Positions 23,328 through 36,538 are shown, counted from the stretch's first letter. The stretch: DNA of 64,000 bases from Axinella damicornis (GCA_963931865.1 OZ007507.1:62001-126000); one strand, 5' to 3'. Translations and numbers: made by a program. The notes: generated by a model from the sequence alone, not told the origin.

Positions 23328-23340
23328 TATTATTATAATA

Positions 23341-26300
23341 TCAATGCATCCCAGGATTGTGATCATGCATCACGGGATGGCTATCATTACAACCCGGGAT
23401 GGAGATCGATGCATCCCGGGATGGTGATCGATGCATCCGGGGGTGGCGATCGATACACCACGGGATGGCATCGCAGCCTCCCAGGATGGCGACCGCAGCA
23501 TCCCTGGATGGCGATCGATGCATACCGGGATGGTGATCGATGAATCCCGGGATTACGATTGATGCATCCCGGGATGGCGATCGACGCATCCCGGGATGGT
23601 GATGATGCATCCCAAGATGGTTACCACTGCATCCCGGGATGGAGATCTCGAGATGGCGATCGATGCATCCCGGGATGGCGATCGATGCATCCCGGGATGG
23701 CGATCGATACATCCAGGGATGGCGATCGATGCATTTAGGGATGGTGATCATTGCATCCCGGGATGGAGATCTCGAGATGACCATCGATGCATCCCGGGAT
23801 GGCGATCGCAGTATCCCTGGATGGCTATCATTTTCATCCCGAGATGGCTTCTTGGGATGGCGATCGCAGCATCCCTGGATGGTGATCGATGCATCCCGGG
23901 ATGGTGATTGATGAATCCCGGGATGGCGATAGATGCAACCCGGGATAGCGATCGATACATCCCGGGATGGCGATCGATGCATCCCGGGATGGTGGTCATT
24001 GCATCCCTGGATGGAGATCTTGAGATGACCATCGATGCATTCCGGGATGGCGATCGCAGTATCCCTGGATGGCTATCGTTTTCATCCCGGGATGGCTTCT
24101 TGGGATGGCGATCGCAGTATCCCTGGATGGCGATTGATGCATACCGTGATGGCGATCGATACATCCAGGGAAGGCAATCGCAGCACACCTGGATGGCATC
24201 GACGATCGCAGCATCCCGGGATGGCATCCGGGGATGGCCATCACAGCATCCCTGGATGGCGATCAAGGATGGCATACAGTGTACCGGATTGGCGATCGAT
24301 GCATCTCGAGATGGCGATCGATGCACCCGGGATGACGATTGCAGCATCCCTGGATGGCGATCATTTCCTCCCGGGATGATGATCGATGCATCCCAGGATG
24401 GTGATCGATGCATCCGGGGGGTGGCGATCGATACAGCACGGGATGGCGTCGCAGCCTCCCAGGATGGCAATCGATGCATCCCCGGATGGCGATCGATGCA
24501 TCCCGGGATGGTGATCATGCATCCCAGGATGGTTGTCATTGCATCCCGGGATGGAGATCTCAAGATGACGATTGATGCATCCCAGGATGGCGATCGCAGA
24601 ATCCCTGGATGGCTATCGATGCATCCCAGGATGGCTTCTTGGGATGGCGATCGCAGTATCCCTGGATGGCGATCGATGCATCCCGGGATGGTGATCGATG
24701 AATCCCGGGATGGCAATCGATGCATCCCGGGATGGCGATCAATACATCCCGGAATGGCGATTGATGCATCCCGGGATGGCGATCGATGAATCCGTGGATG
24801 GCGATCGATACACCACTGGATGGCGTCGCAGCATCCCGGGATGGCGATCAATGCATCCCGGGATGGCGATCGATGCATCCACGGATGGCGATCGTTACAA
24901 CACTGTATGGCGTCGCAGCATCCCTGGATGGCGATCGATGCATCCGGGATGGTGATCATGTATCCCGGGATGGCTATCATTGCATCACGGGATGTAGATC
25001 GATGAATCTCGGGATGGCATCTAGGGATGGCGATCGATGCACCCCGGGATGGCGATCGCAGCATCCCTGGATGGCGATCGTTTCGTCCTAGGATGGCGAT
25101 CAATGCATCCCAGGATTGTGATCATGCATCACGGGATGGCTATCATTACAACCCGGGATGGAGATCGATGCATCCCGGGATGGTGATCGATGCATCCGGG
25201 GGTGGCGATCGATACACCACGGGATGGCATCGCAGCCTCCCAGGATGGCGATCGCAGCATCCCTGGATGGTGATCGATGCATCCCGGGATGGTGATTGAT
25301 GAATCCCGGGATGGCGATCGATGCATCCCGGGATAGCGATCGACACATGTACATCCCGGGATGGCGATCGATGCATCCCGGGATGGTGGTCATTGCATCC
25401 CTAGATGGAGATCTTGAGATGACCATCGATGCATCCCGGGATGGCAATCGCAGTATCCCTGGATGGCTATCGTTTTCATCCCGGGATGGCTTCTTGGGAT
25501 GGGGATCGCAGTATCCCTGGATGGCGATCGATGCATCCCGGGATGGTGATCGATGAATCCCGGGATGGCAATCGATGTATCCCGGAATGGCGATCGATAC
25601 ATCCCGGAATGGCGATTGATGCATCCCTGGATGGCGATCGATGCATCCGTGGATGGCGATCGATACACCACTGGAGGGCGTCGCAGCATCCCGGGATGGC
25701 GATCAATGCATCCCGGAATGGCGATCGATGCATCCACGGATGGCGATCGTTAAACCACTGTATGGCGTCGCAGCATCCCTGGATGGCGATAGATGCATCG
25801 GGGATGGTGATCATGTATCCCTGGATGGCTATCATTGCATCCCGGGATGGAGATCGATGAATCTCGGGATGGCATCTAGGGATGGCGATCAATGCACCCC
25901 GGGATGGCGATCGCAGCATCCCTGGATGGCGATCGTTTCGTCCTAGGATGGCGATCAATGCATCCCAGGATTGTGATCATGCATCACGGGATGGCTATCA
26001 TTACAACCCGGGATGGAGATCGATGCATCCCGGGATGGTGATCGATGCATCCGGGGGTGGCGATCGATACACCACGGGATGGCATCGCAGCCTCCCAGGA
26101 TGGCGACCGCAGCATCCCTGGATGGCGATCGATGCATCCCGGGATGGTGATCGATGAATCCCGGGATTGCGATTGATGCATCCCGGGATGGCGATCGACG
26201 CATCCCGGGATGGTGATGATGCATCCCAAGATGGTTACCACTGCATCCCGGGATGGAGATCTCGAGATGGCGATCGATGCATCCCGGGATGGCGATCGAT

Positions 26301-27917
26301 GCATCCCGGGATGGCGATCGATACATCCAGGGATGGCGATCGATGCATTTAGGGATGGTGATCATTGCATCCCGGGATGGAGATCTTGAGATGACCATCG
26401 ATGCATCCGGGGATGGCGATCGCAGTATCCCTGGATGGCTATCGTTTTCATCCCGGGATGGCTTCTTGGGATGGCGATCGCAGTATCACTGGATGGCGAT
26501 CGATGCATCCCGGGATGGTGATCGATGAATCCCGGGATGGCAATCGATGCATCCCCGGATGGCGATCGATACATCCGTGGATGGCGATCTATACACCACT
26601 GGATGGCGTCTCAGCATCCCTGGATGGCGATCGATGTATCCCGGGATGGTGATCATGTATCCCGGGATGGCTATCATTGCATCCCGGGATGGAGATCGAT
26701 GAATCTCGGGATGGCATCTAGGGATGGCGATCAATGCACCCCGGAATGACGATCGCAGCATCCCTGGATGGCGATCGTTTCGTCCTAGGATTGCGATCGA
26801 TGCATCTCAGGATTGTGATCATGCATCACGGGATGGCTATCATTACAACCCGGGATGGAGATCGATGCATCCCGGGATGGTGATCGATGCATCCGGGGGT
26901 GGCGATCGATACACCACGGGATGGCGTCGCAGCCTCCCAGGATGGCGATCGATGCATCCCGGGATGGCGATCGATGCATCCCGGGATGGCGATCGATGCA
27001 TTCCTGGATGGTGATCATGCATCCCAGGATGGTTACCATTGCATCCTGGGATGGAGATCTTGAGATGGCGATCGATGCATCCCGGTATGGCGATCGATAC
27101 ATCCCGGGATGGCGATCGATGCATCCAGGGATGGTGATCATTGCATCCCGTGATGGAGATCTCGAGATGACCATCGATGCATCCCGGGATGGCGATCGCA
27201 GTATCCCTGGATGGCTATCGTTTTCATCCCGGGATGGCTTCTTGGGATGGCGATCGCAGCATCCCTGGATGGCGATCGATGCATCCCGGGATGGTAATCG
27301 ATGAATCCCGGGATGGTAATCGATGAATCCCGGTGTGACTGTGTGGCCAAGTGGTTAAAGCACTCGACTGTGGTGTGAGAGGCCACAGGTTCGAGTCCCA
27401 CCAGTTGCACCTAGGAAGGGTTTTTCTGCAGGTTTCTGGTTTCCCTTCCCAGGAGAGCCTTCATATTAGCCTCATGGCTAGGTGGCTTTATCCTTACACC
27501 AATCACTCTGTGTGCAAAAAAAAATCCCGGGTTGGCGATCGATGCATCCCGGGATGGCGATCGATGCATCCCGGGATGGCGATCGATGCATCCGTGGATG
27601 GCGATCGATACACCACTGGATGGCGTCGCAGCATCCCGGGATGGCGATCGATGCATCCGTGGATAGCGATCGATACACCACTGGATGGCGTCGCAGCATC
27701 CCTGGATGGCGATCGATGCATCCCGGGATGGCGATCGATTCATCCCGGGATGGCGATCGATGCATCCCGGGATGGTGATCATGCATCCAGGATGGTTACC
27801 ATTGCATCCCGGGATGGAGATCTCGAGATGGCGATCGATGCATCCCGGGATGGCGAACGATGCATCCCGGGATTGCAATCGAGGCATCCCAGGATGGTGA
27901 TCATTGCATCCCGTGAT
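23341..27917. repeat. 22-bp minisatellite array, block 2
   Basis: Same unit as block 1 but more homogeneous. A long-period repeat is clear. The junction TTTCGTCCTAGGAT recurs at 25081, 25936 and 26778, so a higher-order unit of about 0.85 kb (roughly 39 monomers) is present at least three times. The open frames of up to about 450 codons on the minus strand here are repeat artefacts. Confidence 0.95.
27334..27522 (+). mobile_element. tRNA-derived SINE with target-site duplication
   Basis: About 189 bp inserted cleanly in the 22-bp array, flanked by the 8-bp duplication AATCCCGG (27326-27333 and 27523-27530) and ending in A9. The head is tRNA-like, with the A box TGGCCAAGTGG at 27344-27354 and the B box GGTTCGAGTCC at 27388-27398. 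A tRNA-unrelated body follows. A related head occurs at 33006. It needs LINE enzymes to move; whether the intact LINE upstream is its partner is unknown. Confidence 0.85.
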
Positions 27918-27918
27918 G

Positions 27919-27953
<35 letters not shown>

Positions 27954-28267
27954 TTTAATTTGTAACAGGAAATGCCTCATCAGCGATAGTGCTGGTTTTC
28001 ATGAGGGTCCTGCATATAACCACATAAAGTTCAAACCGACAAACCGACAAAAGATAATAGCTATGTACAGTTGAGAATTATAATCATGCAAGTCATAGCA
28101 CAAACCGACAAAAGATAATTACAGTTGAGAAATAAATGCAAGGGTACAACAGCCTTGCACACAGAATTTCAACTACAAAACAAAACAAGTGTACGCTACC
28201 TAAGAGTATAAAAACAGTATCCTAAAAAGGTATAAAAATATATCAAACACAAGCTTAAGAAAAATAA
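27918..28267 (-). mobile_element. Antisense, 5'-truncated retroposon with a GATA-type tail
   Basis: A (GATA)8-9 tract at 27919-27953 leads into AT-rich sequence. Read on the minus strand this ends GATGAGGCATTTCCTGTTAC, then AAATTAAAATC, then (TATC)n, which is typical of a non-LTR 3' end with a microsatellite tail. The array junction it breaks (GTGATGGA/GATCTCGAG) is intact at about 27150-27172. A duplicated AAACCGACAAAAGATAAT motif lies inside. No coding sequence remains. Confidence 0.55.
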
Positions 28268-29970
28268 GATCTGGAGATCTCGAGATGACCATCCAAGCAT
28301 CCCGGGATGGCGATCGCAGTATCCCTGGATGGCTATAGTTTTCATCCCGGGATGGCTTCTTGGGATGGCGATCGCAGCATCCCTGGATGGCGATCGGGAT
28401 GATGATCGATGAATCCCGGGATGGCGATTGATGCATCCCGGGATGGCGATCGATGCATCCGTGGATGGCGATCGATACACCACTGGATGGCGTCGCAGCA
28501 TCCCTGGATGGCGATCGATGCATCCAGGGATGCATCCCGGGATGGCGATCGATGCATCCCGGGATGGTGATCATGCATCCCAGGATGATTACCATTGCAT
28601 CCAGGGATGGAGATCTCGAGATATGGCGATCGATGCATCCCGGGATGACGATCGATGCATCCTGGGATGGCGATCGATGCATCCCGTGATGGCGATCGAT
28701 ACATCCCGGGATGGTGATCGATGCACCCAGGATGACGATCGCAGCACCCCTGAATGGCGATCGTTTTCATCCCGGGATGGCGATAGATGCATCCCGGGAT
28801 GGTGATCGATGCATCAAGGGGTGGCGATCGATACACCACGGGATGGCGTCGCAGCATCCCTGTTTGGCCATCCATGCTTCTCGAGATAGTGATCATCTAT
28901 CCCGAGATGGCTATCATTGCATCCCGGGATGGAGATTGATGCATCTTGGGATGGCATCCAGGAATGGCGATGGATGCACGCGGGGATGGCGATCGCAGCA
29001 CCTCTGGATGGCGGTTGTTTCATCCCGGGATGGCGATCGATGCATCCCAGGATTGTGATCGATGCATCCGGGGTGGCCATCGATACACCCCGGGATGGCG
29101 TCGCAGCATCCCTGGTTGGCCATCGATGCATCTCGAGATAGATATCCCGAGATGGCTATCATTGCATCTCGGGATGGCGATCGATGCGTCCCGGGATGGC
29201 GATCGCAGCATCCCGGGATGACAATCGATGCATCCCGGGCTGGCGATCGATGCGCCCGGGATGGCGATCACAGCATCCCTGAATGGCGATCGAGGAAGGC
29301 GATCGATACATCGCGATCGATGCATCCCGGGATGGCAATCGATGCACCCGGGAAGACGATCGCAGCAACCCTGGATGGTGATCATTTCATCCCTGGATGG
29401 CATCCCGGGATAGAGGTCGATGCATCACGGGATGGCGATCGCCGGGATGGCATTCCCGGGATGGTGATCAGGCATCCCGGGATGGCATCGATGCATCCCG
29501 GGATGGCAATCAATGCATACCTTGGATTGATATCGATCGCTGCATTCTGGGATGGCGATCGCAGCATCCCCGGATGGCGATCGCATGCGCAGCATCCCTG
29601 GATGCATGACGATCGATGCATCCCTGGATGGCGATCGATGCATCCCGGGATGGCGATCGATGCATCGCGGGATGGCGAGCAATCATCCCGGGATGTCCAT
29701 CGATGCATCCCTGATTGGCGATCAATCATCCCAGGATGACTATCGATGCATCACGTGATAGAATATCACGGGATGGCATCCCGGGATGGTGATCATGCAT
29801 ACCGGGAATATGCATCCCGGGATGCAGCGATCGCTGCATCCCGGGATGGCGAGCAATCATCCCAGGATGTCCATCGATGCATCCCGGGTTGGTGATCAAT
29901 CATCCCAGGATGCATATGGTATCCCGGAATAGAGGTCGATGCATCCCGGGATGGCGATCGATGTGGATAC
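28268..29970. repeat. 22-bp minisatellite array, block 3
   Basis: Continuation of the array to about 29970, becoming more degenerate toward the right edge. Scattered units at 29810-29950 are in mixed orientation before unique sequence begins. Confidence 0.9.
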
Positions 29971-30652
29971 ACCCTTGATGATAACTAGTGCAGTTCCTGC
30001 CAAGATCACAATTAACCCTTCAAAATTTAAAGGAGGGTAACTTGCAAATGCAGTCATAGCTACATGTCATAGTCTATAATTGATTAAATTTTCCTTGTTT
30101 GCACTCACTCAAGAACACATGTCAGGATAACAACAATGTCGATGATGTCATTATGTGGCTGTTGGTACACTGTATAGCTAGCCTCTCATAGACACAGTCA
30201 TTATATCGCATGAAGACTTATCACTAACTGCATATTTGGCCCAAAATGTGATGGTATAACTAAATTGTCATGTTACATGCAATTGCAAAGAAATTAGTGA
30301 TGGAAGGTGATAACATGCACTAAACAGCAAGCCGGACCATGGCTTCATGTTCATGGTAAGGTTGCACAGAACTGTTCTATTACCTTTATGCATTGCTTTA
30401 CTGGTTATCGCAACATCCCTGGATAGAGAGATTGCATCTATGGGGAGGAGACCATGCTGAACAACTCAAGCAGCTTCATGGGCTCTCTTCTCACAGCCTT
30501 CTGTCTTCTGATGGGCCGTCTGGCCGCATTGCATCAGCCTGCAGCATCTGCTGCCTTTAATAGGGCATACTTAATGCACTATGGGCCGGGGCGGGGAGCA
30601 AAGTCCTATATTATAGCTCCAGCCAGGCTATAAAATATTTCATTCATTCATA
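29971..30652. other. Non-coding stretch with a retroposon-like 3' end
   Basis: No coding sequence is recognised. The end, about 30400-30652, finishes GCTATAAAATATTTCATTCATTCATA. This resembles the 3' tail of a non-LTR element with a (TTCA)n repeat; a similar tail occurs at about 62545-62570. It directly abuts the dispersed repeat that starts at 30653. Confidence 0.4.
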
Positions 30653-30825
30653 GATAGCAGATCAAACATGCGCCTCTTGGTTGAGTAAGTCTGATCCCAG
30701 CCTCTCCCCGGTCAGTAATAGCTAACCATCCTTAGGAATTAGGCAAAGCTAGCTACAAGTGTGTACAGTGCATTTAGCTAGGTATCTCGGGCTACATGTA
30801 GGAAGGATCGAAATATGAAGCTGCT
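30653..30825. repeat. Dispersed repeat, inverted copy of 511-674
   Basis: Near-complete reverse complement of 511-674, including the ACATGCGCCTCTTGGTTGAG start and the GGTATCTCGGGCT end. See the entry at 511. Confidence 0.75.
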
Positions 30826-31082
30826 CAGTGCAGATAAGGACTGGCTGGGTCCAAGTGTATAAACTGACTATTTTGCATGCAGATAATTATCTTGGAAATC
30901 GACGTGTTTATGCAAGTAATAATATGCTTTTATCACCTTCGGTTAGGGTTACTGAGGGTTACAGACGTTTGCTAGACCACTCCGTTCTTTCGTGGGGAAA
31001 GGGGCGAGTTACCACTGTAAAACTATTTCCGTGGTTTCTGAAGCTCATAATGATCATCAACAACCAGCTGCCTTACTCCGTC

Positions 31083-31841
31083 GCCGCCCGGAACTGGCCG
31101 CCCGGAACTGGCCGCCCGGAACTGGCCGCCTGGAACTGGCCGCCCGGAACTGGCCGCCCGGAACTGGCCGCCCGGAACTGGCCGCCCGGAACTGGCCGCC
31201 CGGAACTGGCCTCCCGGAACTGGCCGCCCGGAACTGGCCGCCTGGAACGGAACTGGCCGCCTGGAACGGAACTGGCCACCTGGAACTGAACTGGCCGCCT
31301 GCAACGGAACTGGCCGCCTGGAACTGGCCGCCCGGAACTGGCCGCCCGGAACTGGCCGCCCGGAACTGGCCGCCCGGAACTGGCCGCCCGGAACTGGCCG
31401 CCCGGAACTGGCCGCCCGGAACTGGCCGCCCGGAACTGGCCGCCTGGAACGGAACTGGCCGCCTGGAACGGAACTGGCCGCCTGGAACTGAACTGGCTGC
31501 CTGCAACGGAACTGGCCGCCTGGAACTGGCCGCCTGGAACTGGCCGCCTGGAACTGAACTGGCCGCCTGCAACGGAACTGGCCGCCTGGAACTGGCCGCC
31601 CGGAACTGGCCGCCCGGAACTGGCCGCCCGGAACTGGCCGCCCAGAACTGGCCGCCCGGAACTGGCCGCCCGGAACTGGCCGCCTGGAACGGAACTGGCC
31701 GCCTGGAACGGAACTGGCCGCCTGGAACTGAACTGGCTGCCTGCAACGGAACTGGCCGCCTGGAACTGGCCGCCTGGAACTGGCCGCCCGGAACTGGTAG
31801 GCCAGTTCCGGGCGGCCAGTTCCGGGCGGCCAGTTCCAGGC
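31083..31841. repeat. GC-rich 14-bp minisatellite (GGCCGCCCGGAACT) ending in a hairpin
   Basis: About 45 units, mostly 14 bp, interspersed with 19-20-bp variants containing GGAACGGAACT or GCAACGGAACT. At 31798 the orientation flips. 31758-31797 and 31802-31841 form 40-bp arms with about one mismatch and a 4-nt loop. All frames are open on both strands, giving false ORFs of 150-285 codons. It lies upstream of RB1CC1 and shows no sign of being coding. Confidence 0.95.
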
Positions 31842-32554
31842 CATACTGATGCACCAGCAGGAAAACGGCCAAAGAAGCTACTACCCCCTAAACCAAGCAT
31901 GCAGACAGAATGATACTGCCTAGTAGTTCACAAAAACCCTCGTAAACGTACCTGAGAGTACGCGGGAGTCGAGAAATAAGTCGCCGTAAAATTCCGAATT
32001 CGTCATCTTCTTCTTGCTTTCTTTCTTTCTTTCTTTTTTCTTCTTTCTCATTCACTAGCATAGCTGGACAACAAAAGCATTTCCTGAGCTAAATCACTCA
32101 CAGAACAACATCGCTTTCATCGTAGTAGCTCCTTTCGGCCCTTTTGACTACATGCTCAGTGGCGGATCTAGAAATTTTGAAAGGGGGGTTCAGCAGGTTG
32201 GTTGTCACATACACAGGCTGTGCACTAGGTAGTGCACTATACCAGGCTGTGCACTAGGTAGTGCACTATACCAGGCTGTGCACTAGGTAGTGCACTAGGT
32301 AGTGCACTATACCAGGCTGTGCACTAGGTAGTGCACTATACCAGGCTCCAGGCTGTGCAGTGCAGCACTGCAGAGAACTGGTACCGGTACGGCGGGGGCG
32401 GTGGGAACGGCCTGGGAATTGGAACGAGGCTAGGTTGACCGCACCCCCTGGCATTTTTGAAATAATTAAGCGTGGCCGACCTCTCTAGCTAGCTCTATAG
32501 CTAGCTCTCTACTTGCCCCCACGCCGCCCCATCATCATCATTTCTGGCTTAGTG
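31842..32554. other. Upstream region of RB1CC1 with CT-rich and 29-bp repeats
   Basis: It contains a CTTT-rich microsatellite (about 32020-32050). At 32215-32350 there are about five copies of a 29-bp repeat with GGCTGTGCACTAGGTAGTGC, itself partly palindromic. The remaining sequence before the ATG at 32555 is presumably the promoter and 5' UTR. No TATA box or initiator could be assigned. Confidence 0.6.
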
Positions 32555-35500
32555 ATGTTTCGATTGTTCCAAGTCAACACAGGGGTTTACTTGCAGTTTG
32601 ATCGCGATGTGTCTCCAACAGCTCTGTGAGTCTACTATATTAGTGTGTGATATGCGTGATCAAATCAGCAGTACAGCCTATCTGCATGTGTATGGTAGGG
32701 TACGGGATCTGTGTGCAGCCGTGCAGTCCATCAGTGGCGAAAGTGTGGATAGCCAGGTGTTGCTGACAGCTGACGGTCAGCAGATGGATCCCAACGATGT
32801 CATTGGGTCCTACTCCATTGGCACAGTTAGGCTGAATTAAGTTGCAAGTTCTTCACTTCACACATCACTTTTCCTCACAGTAGGTTCACTCACTTTAATT
32901 TCCTTCATTTATATAGGACAGCAAGCCTATCTTTCTATTTTACAAGTCCTACTCAGATTCTCCATCTCCCCCTCATGTGCCTTCACGCCTCAAGCCAAGT
33001 AAGTACATCAGCGACTTGTGGCCAAGTGGTTAAAGCATTTGACTGTGGACCGAAAGTCCCTCACCTGTTGCTTCACTGGTGAAGTGCTTTCCTCCCCTTG
33101 GGAGATCAGCCATTGGCTGAAAGGGCCAGGAGGTAAAAATTAAACACCTTACTTTTGCTGCATACGATTATGCAACAAACTTGGGATGCACAGTGAGATG
33201 GATCCACGCTATCTCGATAGAGAGTCATGCCGGATCCACAAAATTAATGTACGTCTTCCTTGCTGATTGAACATGTTGCTAGGATACTGTGATTATGGTG
33301 ACTCTGCAGGGTTAATTAACTCATGCAGAGAAGGAGATTGTGTGCTGACCTCACTGTGTTGCTATTCCTGGACCTTCAGACCCTGACCTCCAGCGACAGA
33401 TGGAGTTACTCCAACTAAAGCCCTCTCCTGCTCTGTTCCAGCACCAGGCAGCCCTGGCCAAGGTCAAACAATATAAATTATGCTAATGCTAATGCAGTGT
33501 TGTTTCATCTTGCAATCTCCTCTCATGCACAGCTACTTGGAGAGTATGCCTCTGACTTGGGGACGGCAACCATGCAACTTGCTGGTGAATATGGCTTACA
33601 GATGGCTGGATGGAACACAGTGCTCAACAACTGCAGCAACATTATTAGGTTGGCTGCATTGGGTTACATCAGGAGTACATACTTATTCCAATTAATACAC
33701 ATCTGTACGTATGCTAAAAGATTGTTGCCGGGAGGAGGGTTAGCCATTATCAGTGGTGTCATTGAAAACCCTTAAGCTTAACTAGCCGGGCCAAGAAAAA
33801 CTGCAACCTCTTAGTCCTAAGTCTGTGAAACACTCCTGTAGATTTCCTGTTGCCTATGATGTACTGCACTAACTGCAGTGACCCTCTGAATCTCCTCACT
33901 TGTAGGACGTACCAGAAGCACCACCTTCTCTTCTGCAAGGCAGTTGGGGCCTTCCAGTCCTCTCGCCAACACTACCTTGATCTCCTCAATAAGTATGTCT
34001 TCATTGTGGTCACTCTTTTTCACCCTTATTGTTTCCACCCTCACATCCTCCATAGGTTTCCTAGGCAGGTTAGGATACTGCAGGACCTGCCTCTCCCCCC
34101 AGGAAGCACTTCATCCACTACACAGTCTCTCTACGACTGGATCAGCACACATGTAAGCTGCACCTGTGTATGCCATTGTGAGTTAGTAGGGCGTGAAGGC
34201 AGAACTGGTAGTGTATAATGCCCTCCCAGGATGAAAAGAACAGCCTGGACGATCTGAGCACTGAATGTCAGAAAGCTCTAGCCCAGGTCAGATGCACCTA
34301 CAGATACTTACCTGAGTGGGTGATTTGAACCACCCTCTCTGTGCCTCAACACAGGTGGAGAGTGAACCTATTCAAATGGCCATTTCCACCTCCGAGAACA
34401 TCCTAGGTCAGTCTGTTGAGTAGAGGGCTCAGTAATACGTTCTGTCACAACTATTTGGACCCCTGGAACAAACCAAAAACTGGTCTCCCCAGAATGGATA
34501 GATTGTTGATCGTCAGATCTCAAAACAGTGGTACAAGTCAAACTGCAGTAATAGCTAAGAACATTAGTAACCATTTTGGGCAATGTTCACAAAAGCTGTT
34601 CAACTTTACTTGCATGCACAAAGTTTGCTCGGGGGGGGGGGGGGGGGGATATTATTATGTGGCTGGTCCACAGTGTAACGTATAGTTGACCCAGTCTGTT
34701 TTGTTGTTGCCCTAATTTGCTTATAGCTGCTGCCGAGTTGTCACCATCTCACACTCACCAGTTCAAGCAGCGTCATGGCCGGCTACAGGAACTGGCAGGT
34801 GTAGCCACAGAGCTCACAGGAATACAGAATGGGCTCGCAGAGGTTGGACCACTACTTATGTGTGTTGAACAGCAGGACTGTTCAAAGTGTTCATCTGCTT
34901 ACCCACCCCTAGAATATTCAGTCAACCTCTCAACGTGCTCTGCGTAGTGGTGATGCTGGGACCATTGCCGACTTGGTGGTTAGCCACCACAGCTCACTGC
35001 AGCTGATGACCCAGCAGAATGCCCAGTTGGAGGGGATCGTACGGGAGGTGGAAGGTGCCAAGGCTGAGCTGCGGGGCCATCTCCACTCCCAGCTACACTC
35101 AATAACCAATCTACAGATGAAGCTGGCCGAGAGCAACAGCCAGCTGGTACTACTGTACGAGCATGTCAAGCTGGCCCGGAAGAGGTGAGATTTTTTTCTC
35201 TTCCATATCTTGTGTGGTGATTGGTTCACTTCTAAAGCAGGTGTCCCTGTGTTGTAGGTTTGATGTTCTTGAGCAGGTGTGCAGTGCTCCGGATGTTCTG
35301 GCACGAGTAGTAGCGGAGGTGGAACAGAGGAGAGCGTTCAGCAGTGCTCTGCAGCAGGTAAGACTTCACATGCTGTTTTGCACGAATGAGGTCTCCAAGC
35401 CCTAACCGAGTATCCTGACTGAGTATCCTGACCGAGTATCCTGACCGACTTGTGTCGCTAATTCCACAGAGAGCAGAAGTGCTATCTTATACTCTGGGCA

Positions 35501-36491
35501 GGGCATGTGAGGAAGAGAGAGAGAGGAGGCAGGAGTTTCTGGCCTCTTGTCGACAGCATTTCATCACAACTCTCTTCCCAGATCTGCATAATAAACCACC
35601 TGAGCTGACTGTAAGTTTTGCTCTAATTTTATAGCATCGGGAAATCTTGAGCTAGTCCTTCTGGGTTGATATGGAAGAGTGGTGAAAATGGGGAAAGCCT
35701 GGGAGCATTCAGCATGTGAGTGATGCCATGTTGATGTAGGGGGAGTGGGGGGCACACACAAATAACTGGGCCACACAGATGAGGCTCACTCTGCTGGACC
35801 GTCACTCTGCCAAATGTTCCTGGAAATGCAAGAATAATCGAGGAAATGGATATTTTGACTACAAGCACCAATGCAAATATCTGCCCACTTTATGAAAGCA
35901 AGTAGACCATCTATATAGCACCTTGCATCAGCAGTGTCTTAGGTCGGAGGCCTTCCTCAATTCTTGATGTGTGACTAGCTGCCATGGGAGAAGATAGAGA
36001 ACCTTCTGTGTTGGCTACTCAATCAAAATGTTTATTCTGCACCCAGTGTTACTCTGCACCCACTGTTACTCTGCACCCACTGTTACTCTGCGTCCATTTC
36101 TCTACCCTTTGTGGAGCTTGTTAGTTGATTATGGCGTCAGTAAATTGACTGTCCCTACCAGGTACAGCTGTCCAGAGCAGCCTCAGAGGAGGGAATGGAT
36201 CTCTCTGGAATCAAGCAGCTGCTGCCTGCTGCGTTCAGGTACACAGCTGGTCACTTGTTCTGGCCCTTGTCTGTAGCCAAATTTGTTCCTCAATTTTGCA
36301 CTCTGCTATTCACTGTTCAGCTACTGTTCTAGGGGTGTACCAGGAGTCTGAGAATAGATATAAGAGCTAAGTGGAAGGGACAGTTAATAACCTAGCTGAC
36401 TCCCAGTGCGATATTTAGTTTAATGTTGACCTCCACTACCAATTCCATACAATACTACACCATATTATTGCCGCCACATGAAATGATAAAG

Positions 36492-36538
<47 letters not shown>

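Noticed and set aside
22902..23366. 154-codon minus-strand frame over the right inverted repeat
   Set aside because: It reads through the terminal repeats of the nested element; no domain recognised.
23748..25103. 451-codon open frame on the minus strand (and dozens of similar ones in 10340-29970)
   Set aside because: It is translation of the stop-free 22-bp repeat with a 22-residue period on both strands; no domain, no start context, no splice logic.
27334..27405. Functional tRNA gene
   Set aside because: A and B boxes are present, but it has a poly-A tail, target duplication and a body beyond the tRNA part, so it is a SINE.
10340..29970. CRISPR array
   Set aside because: Repeats are contiguous with no unique spacers, and the genome is eukaryotic.
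31023..31900. Frames of 150-285 codons in the 14-bp GC minisatellite
   Set aside because: Low-complexity repeat open in most frames on both strands; stops appear only at the array edges.
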